From: JANWKA01 sp035533815
GTDB lineage: Bacteria > Bacteroidota > Bacteroidia > Chitinophagales > Chitinophagaceae
DNA: 10,654 nt
Reading direction: 5' to 3'
NCBI GenBank assembly: GCA_035533815.1
Contig: DATLTB010000015.1
Coordinates: 1 to 10,654, forward strand
Shown here: positions 1-6,299 of the stretch, one piece after another
Position numbering within the stretch: the first letter of the stretch is position 1
Layout of the letters: each line of letters opens with the position of its first letter
The notes under the pieces: model-generated
What the model saw: only the letters and a program-made list of their open reading frames with translations
Database searches by the model: none
What the model was told of the DNA's origin: nothing
Translations under genes and position numbers: made by a program

Positions 1-317
1 TGGTTCAGGTCGTATTGGACAATGCCAGGTATCAGCATTGTAAATTTGTAGAACAGCAAGCAGAGCAATTAAATATCGATTTGTTATTCCTACCGCCTTA
101 TTCTCCAAATTTAAATATTATTGAACGTTTATGGAAATTCACCAAACGACAAATTTTGATTGGAAAATATTATGATACCCCAACGGAATTTCATGATACA
201 ATAAAACATTCTTTTAAAACGGTTAATACTAAACATATCGCCGAATTGAAAAAATTATTGACGCTAAAATTCCGACATTTTAATGACATTAAATGCACTA
301 TATTAAACCGTTTGTAG
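1..317 (+). CDS. IS630-family transposase, C-terminal fragment (5' end outside window)
   Basis: This is the last part of a DDE transposase that cuts and joins IS ends. The frame is open from the left edge to a TAG stop at 315-317, so the first in-frame TTG (15) is not the true start. Two family motifs are visible. The second catalytic aspartate lies in LDNARYQHC (codon 18-20), and the third catalytic residue is the glutamate in YSPNLNIIERLW (codon 123-125). They are separated by 34 residues, the DD34E spacing of the IS630/Tc1-mariner group. The first aspartate lies outside the window. Base composition is clearly AT-richer than every other gene here, as expected for an acquired element. The terminal inverted repeat should lie just after the stop, but without the left end it cannot be defined. 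The neighbouring convergent gene ends only 19 nt away, so the element's right end must be in or beside that gene's 3' end. Confidence 0.9.
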   Translation, partial: VQVVLDNARYQHCKFVEQQAEQLNIDLLFLPPYSPNLNIIERLWKFTKRQILIGKYYDTPTEFHDTIKHSFKTVNTKHIAELKKLLTLKFRHFNDIKCTILNRL

Positions 318-336
318 TATAAGTCAGGGAAAATTA

Positions 337-1083
337 TTATCTCAGATGAGGGAACGGAAAACGCCAGGATACACTGAATCGTTTTCCGTCCAGTTCGGTA
401 TCCTGGCCGGGTTTAAGCTGATGTAAATAAATAAGAAAAGATTTGTACAATTGCCGGTTCATAAAAATACTATATAGATCAGGACTCCTTTTAATCACCG
501 CTGGGTCATTTAATTGAGGCCAGGTCCCGGGCCAGCCCACTGGTGCCCATTCAGCATCATCATCCAGCGTTAATATTACTTCAAACTGGTCCGGTATCCA
601 GACAGTATCCTTTTCATTCCCATACCTGAATATATGGTCTAAGGCACTCAGTAAAACCTGTGGTACTTTACTGCGTGATTTGGCAGAACTATCCCGGAGG
701 TTTCCATATACTTCGATGGATTTCACGGTATCAAAATTCAGGATCAGCTGAAAGATTGGCTCTCCCCTGGCTGTGTCAGCCATGATCTGATCAGGCATGG
801 TCATCAGCGTGTCTGTCAGGTCAAGATCAAAGATCAGTTGCTGGGTTTGTGCCTTGCTTAACTTTTCCTGATAAAATACTGGATTTTGGTCGGAAGTATG
901 CTGGTAAATCACCTGACCTGTGCTATAAATCACGAATAGGGGATCATCCACATTTGCCTGATTGACCATTGGCCTGGTTTCCTGCAAGACTACTAATGGC
1001 TCTCCATATTCGTTACCTTTTATCTGGCCGTAAATAGTCCAGGATAGGGATATAAGCACCCCCAGGAAAAAAAAGATTTTCAT
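337..1083 (-). CDS. Exported protein of unknown family (248 aa)
   Basis: I do not recognise this family. The protein starts with a classical signal peptide (MKIFFF, a hydrophobic run, then SWTIYGQ), with likely cleavage near residue 19-20 and no lipobox cysteine, so it should be periplasmic or secreted. The mature part has no transmembrane segment and no cysteines. It looks mainly beta, with alternating strands such as DPLFVIYSTGQVIY (about 47-60) and PIFQLILNFDTVKSIEVYG (about 109-127). A Trp/Pro-rich stretch (EWAPVGWPGTWPQL, about 179-192) and an ending RFSVSWRFPFP are the most distinctive features. The start ATG is 9 nt after the stop of the upstream MG2/plug gene, so the two are almost certainly co-transcribed and may work together in the envelope. 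The stop lies 19 nt from the IS630 transposase stop, so the IS end may have altered its last codons; the C-terminus still reads as plausible protein. Confidence 0.8.
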   Translation of the reverse strand: MKIFFFLGVLISLSWTIYGQIKGNEYGEPLVVLQETRPMVNQANVDDPLFVIYSTGQVIYQHTSDQNPVFYQEKLSKAQTQQLIFDLDLTDTLMTMPDQIMADTARGEPIFQLILNFDTVKSIEVYGNLRDSSAKSRSKVPQVLLSALDHIFRYGNEKDTVWIPDQFEVILTLDDDAEWAPVGWPGTWPQLNDPAVIKRSPDLYSIFMNRQLYKSFLIYLHQLKPGQDTELDGKRFSVSWRFPFPHLR

Positions 1084-1092
1084 GAAGTCTAA

Positions 1093-3453
1093 TTATTTCA
1101 AATCCTGGACCCTTATTGTTTTTTTTATAAAAACAGGAATTCCACTATCAGAAACTCCTTGAAAGACCAGGTAAATATTTTTCGGGGTATTCCCAGGTTC
1201 TGGAATATGCATTAAGGATGTGCCCAAAGAGTCAGGGATGACCTGCCGGAACCACCAGTTTTTACCGGGAATTTCACCTTCCTGGACAGGTGTCTCTATT
1301 GGTTTTTCATATCCAGGGAAAAAATAGGTCTGTATGCCGGTATGCCCGCTCCCGGATGAGTATCCTCCCGACTTTTTCATAAAAACCAATATGGCTCCAT
1401 TTCCGCCACGGGATCCATACCTGTCCGCGTTCCGCAGGACTACGATGGAATCAATGTCCGTCACGGACAAGGAGCTGAGTTCGTCCGTATTAGTGAATTC
1501 CACATTGTCAATTACAAGCAGGGGATCGCTGAATGTGGAGAAACTCCCATTGCCATTGATAAGGATATGGGGTTGTCCATCCATGATCCGGATCTGCACT
1601 CCGTTCATCATTCCCAGGGCCTGAATAGGGTCGGAGAATTTGATCAGCTCATCACTGGTCAATACATTGGAGGCATGCATTTTCCGGGAATACTGGTAGT
1701 GCGCCTTTACCCTGGCCGTATCCAACAAAACGGACTTATCCTTGTAGCTTTGTTTTATTATATCCGCATTCCCGTTTTTCAGGGGGAAATGGTCTTGCCC
1801 CGGTAAATGAAAATCCTCGGGGAGCCTGAACAGGGAATTGGTATCCAACTGAATGGTAATCCCCTCATGCTTTTCTTTATTATTCAATGCTAAACTGAGC
1901 ATGCAGGGCACAGAATCCGCTAAGGACAACCCGCTGAACAGGAAACGGCCCTGGGTATTAGTAGTATCCCAGGCATATAATTCCTGGGCCCTGGAAATCA
2001 GGGAGACATGTATATTTTCAACTGGTTTCCCTCCTGAGGTTACCAGTTTACCGCCGATAACCTGGCTGAGTTCAGGCAGGAATTTGATGGAGGGAGAGCT
2101 TCCTGTCAAGATATCTTTCCAGGATGGACCTTTCCAGGTGCCGGTCATCACGAGCATTTCAAATACAGGGGCATATTCCGGATTACTGGGATCCGGGTTA
2201 CCGGACATTCCTGGGACATTTCCTTTAAACTCATCCCCCAAAAGCAATTTCCCGGCAATATTATTTGCCTCCAGGTCTGCAGCAGTCGCAGGATCTCCAG
2301 CGGTCAGCATATAGTTCCCTGTGGGAACCTTCCCCAGGTGATGATTCCCTGTAATCCGGACTGATAGCCCGGGTTGACCGGTGTCCAAATTGGTGGAGTG
2401 TATCTGGAATAATGGGGGAGGGGGAATGAAAACCAGTCGCTCGGTAATCAGTTGCTGCGAAACATTAAACAGGCTGAGCTGTGCTATGCCGGGAATAAAA
2501 TCTGCAGTGGGAATATTCACTGCGAACCCATTTGTACCTGTAGCGGCATAACAAACCCGTCCGCCGCTGATGGCAAGCAGAATAGCTTGTTTTCCCTTCC
2601 TGTCCAATGAGTCTCCGGGCACGACAACCACCTGCAGCTTTTCGCTGTCCTGATGGGCCAAATGTATGATGTAGCCATAAGGCTCAGCTGCCGGCAGGGT
2701 GTCTGTTTCCTTGGTCCCATCCGGGAAACGGGTATGGGCAATGAACCTTTTTCTGTTAGAAACGGGAAGCTGAAAAATTCCCAGACCAGCTCCCTGGCTT
2801 TGAAACTCCGTTACTTCAGCTCCCTGGTCATCCTGGATATACCCGGTCACTTTCAAACCCTGTCCCATGGAATCCTGCGCCAAAAATGCTACATCATTTG
2901 TATAATCACCGACGATATGACCACTTTCCGGAAAAAAGCGGATTTGGTCAGCCACGCTTTTGGGGCGATTGGAGCTGGTTTGGGGTTGAAGATGTTCAGT
3001 TCCCGGGTATGGATGGCCAATATGGACCCTTTTCAGGACATAATCATGTCCGGGGAAATTTTTCATCCAGTTCGTGTAAGCCATTAAAAAATATTTCCCC
3101 CTGGTCATGCCGGTATGAAGGACAAAATATCCGCAGTAACCATTCGTATCATACCGAAGGATCAGGGTGTGCAGGATACTTCCCTGACCATCCATCAGGG
3201 CAACATGCAAAAGGTTGCTGGTCCTGGATGGCGTGTGGCTGAATGGGTTCAGCACATAAGCCTTGAACCACAGCGTATCCCCAGGGGAATAGTTTTTTTT
3301 GTTTTGCAGCAGGATGATTTCTTCCCGGGGAAAGGCATACCAGGCCTTAATATGATCAACCAGCTGACTGGCCGGATCGGGTTGCTGGAAGGCCGCTGAA
3401 ACCAGTTGAACATTCAGCAGCAGGATACTTAATATCAGGATGTTTTTTTTCAT
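1093..3453 (-). CDS. MG2 / CarboxypepD-regulatory / orphan TonB-plug envelope protein (786 aa)
   Basis: The signal peptide is residues 1-20 (MKKNILILSILLLNVQLVSA), so the product is exported. An MG2-like macroglobulin domain lies at about 40-145 (YSPGDTLWFKAYVLNP, then GKYFLMAYTNWM). Further immunoglobulin-like segments follow to about 350. A CarboxypepD-regulatory beta-sandwich is at about 465-525 (IGGKLVTSGGKPVENIHVSL...GRFLFSGL). A TonB-receptor plug-like domain is at about 600-694 (DPIQALGMMNGVQIRI, LLVIDNVEF, IDSIVVLRNADRYGSRGGNGAILVFMKK). No 22-strand barrel follows the plug; about 90 residues remain, ending in a degenerate strand region (IYLVFQGVSDSGIPVFIKKTIRV). This architecture recurs in Bacteroidota and is usually annotated as TonB plug-domain or carboxypeptidase-like protein; its role is not established. 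It is the first gene of a pair with the 248-aa protein. A promoter-like site lies upstream at 3533-3565. The ATG at 3453 is chosen because it opens directly into the signal peptide. Confidence 0.85.
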   Translation of the reverse strand: MKKNILILSILLLNVQLVSAAFQQPDPASQLVDHIKAWYAFPREEIILLQNKKNYSPGDTLWFKAYVLNPFSHTPSRTSNLLHVALMDGQGSILHTLILRYDTNGYCGYFVLHTGMTRGKYFLMAYTNWMKNFPGHDYVLKRVHIGHPYPGTEHLQPQTSSNRPKSVADQIRFFPESGHIVGDYTNDVAFLAQDSMGQGLKVTGYIQDDQGAEVTEFQSQGAGLGIFQLPVSNRKRFIAHTRFPDGTKETDTLPAAEPYGYIIHLAHQDSEKLQVVVVPGDSLDRKGKQAILLAISGGRVCYAATGTNGFAVNIPTADFIPGIAQLSLFNVSQQLITERLVFIPPPPLFQIHSTNLDTGQPGLSVRITGNHHLGKVPTGNYMLTAGDPATAADLEANNIAGKLLLGDEFKGNVPGMSGNPDPSNPEYAPVFEMLVMTGTWKGPSWKDILTGSSPSIKFLPELSQVIGGKLVTSGGKPVENIHVSLISRAQELYAWDTTNTQGRFLFSGLSLADSVPCMLSLALNNKEKHEGITIQLDTNSLFRLPEDFHLPGQDHFPLKNGNADIIKQSYKDKSVLLDTARVKAHYQYSRKMHASNVLTSDELIKFSDPIQALGMMNGVQIRIMDGQPHILINGNGSFSTFSDPLLVIDNVEFTNTDELSSLSVTDIDSIVVLRNADRYGSRGGNGAILVFMKKSGGYSSGSGHTGIQTYFFPGYEKPIETPVQEGEIPGKNWWFRQVIPDSLGTSLMHIPEPGNTPKNIYLVFQGVSDSGIPVFIKKTIRVQDLK

Positions 3454-3532
3454 GGGTAAATCTGGAGGTAATGCTTAGGGACTGACCAGGGTCTACTGGG
3501 TCCAGGTTCATTTTCCGTTAACCGGATCAGAT

Positions 3533-3565
3533 TAAAAATAGGACAGCCCCCTGCTTTCCGGCAAA
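3533..3565 (-). promoter_or_regulatory. Bacteroidota-type promoter candidate for the MG2/plug gene
   Basis: Reading leftward on the minus strand, TTTG (3565-3562) is followed by a 21-nt spacer and TATTTTTA (3540-3533). This matches the Bacteroidota primary sigma pattern TTTG-N19-21-TAnnTTTG at all but the last base of the -7 box. It would leave a leader of about 70 nt before the ATG at 3453. It overlaps the inverted repeats downstream of the ABC-F gene, so it is a match by motif only. Confidence 0.4.
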
Positions 3566-3620
3566 TTTGTCTGAAATGTATTGAAAACAGGGCAGTCCAC
3601 CAATTTTTCCGCAAAGCAGG
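3541..3620 (-). repeat. Two interleaved inverted repeats in the ABC-F / MG2 intergenic gap
   Basis: Arm A (3601-3620) is complementary to arm A' (3550-3569) at 17 of 20 positions, with a 31-nt loop. A second imperfect pair, B (3588-3598, in A's loop) and B' (3541-3553), can form about 10 pairs with one mismatch and a bulge. B' overlaps the end of A', so the two hairpins exclude each other in one RNA. On the minus strand the A/A' hairpin begins 3 nt after the ABC-F stop. The B/B' hairpin is followed directly by TATTTTTAAT. The structure may therefore act as a transcription terminator or mRNA 3'-end stabiliser for the ABC-F transcript. The rest of this gap (3454-3532) shows nothing else I can name. 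Confidence 0.45.
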
Positions 3621-3623
3621 TAA

Positions 3624-5615
3624 TCAATGCACAGGCAGTTCTCCCGGAAGGGTGCTGGATTCCAGGTTCAGGATACGTTCAAAAACCAATTCAAATTCCC
3701 TGTTGGCCGTTTCCAGTGTGCTCAGGACCACCTGATAGCGGGATTCGCATTCCAGGAAACGTTGCTTATCCGCATAAATCCCGGGAGTAGCCAGGATGGA
3801 TTCCAGGCTGGCCTTTTCGGCCTGCATTTTAGTCATTCTGTTTTCCAGGTCCTGGAAAATCCGCTGTTGCTTCTGCAACTCTTTCTTAGTATCCCTTAGG
3901 CCCTTTGTTGCTCCTTTATTTAAGTCTGCAAACGGGAGCACAACATCCCGGGATATCTCAGGGGCGGGTACGGCTGTCTTTCCTTCCGGCGGAAACATTT
4001 TTTCTTCAGGATTGGGGGTTTTGGAAGCTTTCCAGGTTTCCCATTCGGCAAAGGAACCCTGGAAATCTATGATCCGGCCATCCATGATCTCCCAGATCCG
4101 GTTGGCCGTCTGTTGCACGAAATACCGATCGTGGGAGACCAGGATATAGCTTCCTTCATATTGGTGCAATGCCCCGATAAGCATTTCTACAGAATTCATG
4201 TCCAGGTGGTTGGTGGGTTCATCCAGCAGCAGGAAATTGGCCCGGCTGATGATTGTCTTGGCCAGGGCCACCCTGGCTTTTTCTCCTCCGGAAAGAATAC
4301 GGATTTTCTTAAATACATCATCCCCGGAAAACAGGAAGCAACCAAGCAGGTTTCGGAGTTCCTGTTCCGTCTTACCGCTGCCACAGCCCTTGAGTTCATC
4401 CAGTACGTTATTTTCCAGGTGCAGGGCTTCCAGTTGATGCTGGGCATAAAAGCTGGTCACCACCTGATGTCCTGGCTTCCTTTCCCCTGAACAGGGTTCT
4501 GTGCCGGCGATGATGCGAAGCAGGGTGGACTTCCCCTTCCCATTGGCGCCAATCAAAGCGATTTTATCCCCCCGGGCGATTTCTGCATCTGCCTGGTCAA
4601 GTACCCGGATTTCCCCGAACTGTTTGGAAATTCCCTTTAGCGTGCAAAGCATCTTCCCGGGAATCTTTTCCACGCTGAAACTGATGCGGATCCTGGCTGC
4701 ACCACGGTCCACTTCTTCAATGCGTTCCATTTTATCAAGCCGTTTCAATGCACTCTGGGCCTGGGCAGCCTTGGTAGCTTTGGACCGGAAACGCTCAATA
4801 AACCGCTCCTGCTGGCGGATGTATTCCTGCTGGTTATCATAGGCTCTTTTCTGGCCTTCCCTGCGCAGGAGTTTTTCCTGCTCGTAAAAAGAGTAATTGC
4901 CACTGTAAAGGTGAAGCTGTTCCTGGTATAGCTCTACAATCTTAGTAACCATTCTGTCCAGGAAATACCGGTCATGGGATACTATGATGACCGATCCCTG
5001 ATAATGCACCAAATACCTTTCCAGCCATTCGATGGATGGCAGATCCAGGTGATTGGTGGGTTCATCCAGCATCAGCAGGTCTGGTTGCTGCAGGATCATT
5101 TTAGCCAGTAAAACCCGCATCCTCCAGCCTCCGGAAAACTCATGGTATGGCCTGGAAAGGTCCTGGGTGGAAAATCCCAGACCTTCCAGGATAGCTTCTG
5201 AGCGATGCCTGATATGATAACCGTCCAGGGCTTCCAGTTCATGCAACTTGTCGCTAAATAAATGCAGCAGGGTTTCATTTTCCCCGCTAGCCAGGGTATT
5301 GGTGATGGCCTCTATCTCCTTTTCCAGTTGAATCACTTTATCGAAAGCAGTCATGGCAACACTGAGGATGGAAGCTTCGGTTTCCAGGCTGAGCAGGTCC
5401 TGGTTAAAAAAACCGATGGTCAGGTTTTTAGCCCGGTCCACAGACCCGGCAGACACCCGGTAATCCCCATTGATGATGTGGAGCAGGGTGGATTTCCCGG
5501 TTCCGTTCAGCCCGATCAATCCGATGCGTTCTCCGGGCATGATGGGCCAACTGGCATCCGCAACAATAACGCGGGCGCCATATTCAAAATGAATATTCTG
5601 CAGGGAGATCAGCAT
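3624..5615 (-). CDS. ABC-F family ATPase, YheS/Uup type (663 aa)
   Basis: This is a soluble tandem ATPase with no membrane segments; ABC-F proteins act on ribosomes as translation factors rather than in transport. Nucleotide domain 1 has Walker A GLNGTGKS (35-42), a signature with Trp (FSGGWRMR, 160-167), Walker B with catalytic Glu (LMLDEPTNHLD, Glu185) and H-loop SHDR (His214). The charged helical ABC-F linker spans about 240-310 (RQQERFIERFRSKATKAAQAQ). Domain 2 has Walker A GANGKGKS (356-363), signature LSGGEKAR (441-448), Walker B LLLDEPTNHLD (Glu466) and H-loop SHDR (His495). A Pro-rich stretch (about 530-565) leads to a C-terminal coiled coil (about 573-650), as in Uup/YheS. The FSGGW first signature fits the YheS branch. 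All key residues are intact and the length is normal. Nothing suggests an antibiotic-resistance ABC-F rather than a housekeeping one. A strong promoter match lies just upstream, and the gene is divergent from the DUF3347 gene. Confidence 0.95.
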   Translation of the reverse strand: MLISLQNIHFEYGARVIVADASWPIMPGERIGLIGLNGTGKSTLLHIINGDYRVSAGSVDRAKNLTIGFFNQDLLSLETEASILSVAMTAFDKVIQLEKEIEAITNTLASGENETLLHLFSDKLHELEALDGYHIRHRSEAILEGLGFSTQDLSRPYHEFSGGWRMRVLLAKMILQQPDLLMLDEPTNHLDLPSIEWLERYLVHYQGSVIIVSHDRYFLDRMVTKIVELYQEQLHLYSGNYSFYEQEKLLRREGQKRAYDNQQEYIRQQERFIERFRSKATKAAQAQSALKRLDKMERIEEVDRGAARIRISFSVEKIPGKMLCTLKGISKQFGEIRVLDQADAEIARGDKIALIGANGKGKSTLLRIIAGTEPCSGERKPGHQVVTSFYAQHQLEALHLENNVLDELKGCGSGKTEQELRNLLGCFLFSGDDVFKKIRILSGGEKARVALAKTIISRANFLLLDEPTNHLDMNSVEMLIGALHQYEGSYILVSHDRYFVQQTANRIWEIMDGRIIDFQGSFAEWETWKASKTPNPEEKMFPPEGKTAVPAPEISRDVVLPFADLNKGATKGLRDTKKELQKQQRIFQDLENRMTKMQAEKASLESILATPGIYADKQRFLECESRYQVVLSTLETANREFELVFERILNLESSTLPGELPVH

Positions 5616-5637
5616 GCACTTTCACCGTTAAGCGCCG

Positions 5638-5668
5638 CAAAATTAAGGAAAAGTAGGTTGAAGGCAAC
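5638..5668 (-). promoter_or_regulatory. Promoter for the ABC-F gene
   Basis: On the minus strand, GTTG (5668-5665) is followed by 19 nt and TAATTTTG (5645-5638). This is a full match to the TAnnTTTG -7 box with a TTG -33 element at the right distance for the Bacteroidota primary sigma factor. Transcription would begin near 5632, giving a leader of roughly 15-20 nt before the ATG at 5615. It is the best promoter match in the window. Confidence 0.6.
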
Positions 5669-5698
5669 TGCAGGACTGCATCAAATAGAATACATTTG
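5667..5698 (+). promoter_or_regulatory. Promoter candidate for the DUF3347/receptor pair
   Basis: TACATTTG at 5691-5698 matches the Bacteroidota -7 box TAnnTTTG perfectly. The expected -33 position holds only ACTG (5667-5670, 20-nt spacer), a weak match. Transcription would start near 5703-5705, only about 10 nt before the ATG at 5713, so the message would be almost leaderless. A weak -33 element can mean dependence on an activator or an alternative sigma factor, but that is inference. It is back-to-back with the ABC-F promoter. Confidence 0.45.
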
Positions 5699-5712
5699 TT
5701 GAAACGGAACGG

Positions 5713-6273
5713 ATGAAACGCTTCATGATTGCCCTGGCCCTGCTGGTTTTGGCAGCCTGCCATTGGCATACCCAACCGGGAGGCAGCCGATCCACACTTG
5801 TCCTTCATTCCCGTGGTCCTTCGGACACCCTGCTCGCTCGGATGGATAGTGTACTGTTCAGCTATTACCTGTTGAAGGATGATATGGTTAATCAGGATAC
5901 AGCCAGTGCGGATACGGCAGTTTTACAGTTGTCCTCGGTCATTACAGCAGTCCCTCTTTCCCGGATAAAAAATACAGGTCAATTTGACCAGGCCCACGGT
6001 ATGGCCATAAGTTTACAGGGAGAGATCACCGGATTTGCAGGGGAAGATACCAGGGAGGGTAAACTGGAGGAGTTTCAGATGATTTCCGACATTACCTATG
6101 ACCTGGTCAGGACCGTTGGCCTGCAAAACCAGACGGTTTACCGGCAGTACTGCCCAATGGCATTCAATTACCGGGGAGCCTACTGGCTGAGCAACCGGCG
6201 GCAAATCGAAAACCCCTATTTCGGCAGAGAAATGCTGGACTGCGGGCAGGTCAGGGAGACCATGAAATATTAA
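5713..6273 (+). CDS. DUF3347 lipoprotein, putative metal-handling (186 aa)
   Basis: A short signal peptide (MKRFMIALALLVLAAC) ends in a lipobox, L13-A14-A15-C16, so the product should be lipid-anchored at Cys16. The mature part fits DUF3347. It has an N-terminal helical segment with YYLLKDDMVNQDTASAD (about 51-67) and a conserved C-terminal block: QYCPMAF (145-151), GAYWLS (155-160), NPYFGREMLDCGQV (167-180). DUF3347 domains are common in Bacteroidota and often occur with heavy-metal efflux or copper proteins; biochemical function is not firmly known. Cys147, Met149, Met174 and Cys177 are conserved-looking candidate metal ligands, and a His-Trp-His follows the anchor cysteine. This copy stands alone, with no RND adaptor domain attached. 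It lies 26 nt before a TonB-dependent receptor on the same strand and is probably its operon partner, perhaps presenting or receiving the transported substrate. Confidence 0.85.
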   Translation: MKRFMIALALLVLAACHWHTQPGGSRSTLVLHSRGPSDTLLARMDSVLFSYYLLKDDMVNQDTASADTAVLQLSSVITAVPLSRIKNTGQFDQAHGMAISLQGEITGFAGEDTREGKLEEFQMISDITYDLVRTVGLQNQTVYRQYCPMAFNYRGAYWLSNRRQIENPYFGREMLDCGQVRETMKY

Positions 6274-6299
6274 CAGGGATCCGGTATAATCTGCATGAA

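Noticed and set aside
3481..3540. TPP-riboswitch-like words (CTGATCCGG and TGAACC) upstream of the MG2/plug gene on the minus strand
   Set aside because: The conserved CTGAGA half and the correct order and spacing of the helices are absent, and the downstream gene is not a thiamine gene.
4196..4447. Other-frame open stretches within the ABC-F gene, some containing fragments such as NPPTTWT
   Set aside because: They are frame-shifted shadows of the Walker B region; the main 663-aa frame is continuous with all motifs intact.
3624..5615. Antibiotic-resistance ABC-F (Msr/Lsa/Optr type)
   Set aside because: The long C-terminal coiled coil and the FSGGW signature fit the housekeeping YheS/Uup branch, and no resistance or mobile context adjoins it.
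6285..6290. TATAAT just before the receptor gene, resembling a sigma-70 -10 box
   Set aside because: No -35 element at the right distance, and Bacteroidota use a different consensus; the 26-nt gap fits an operon better.
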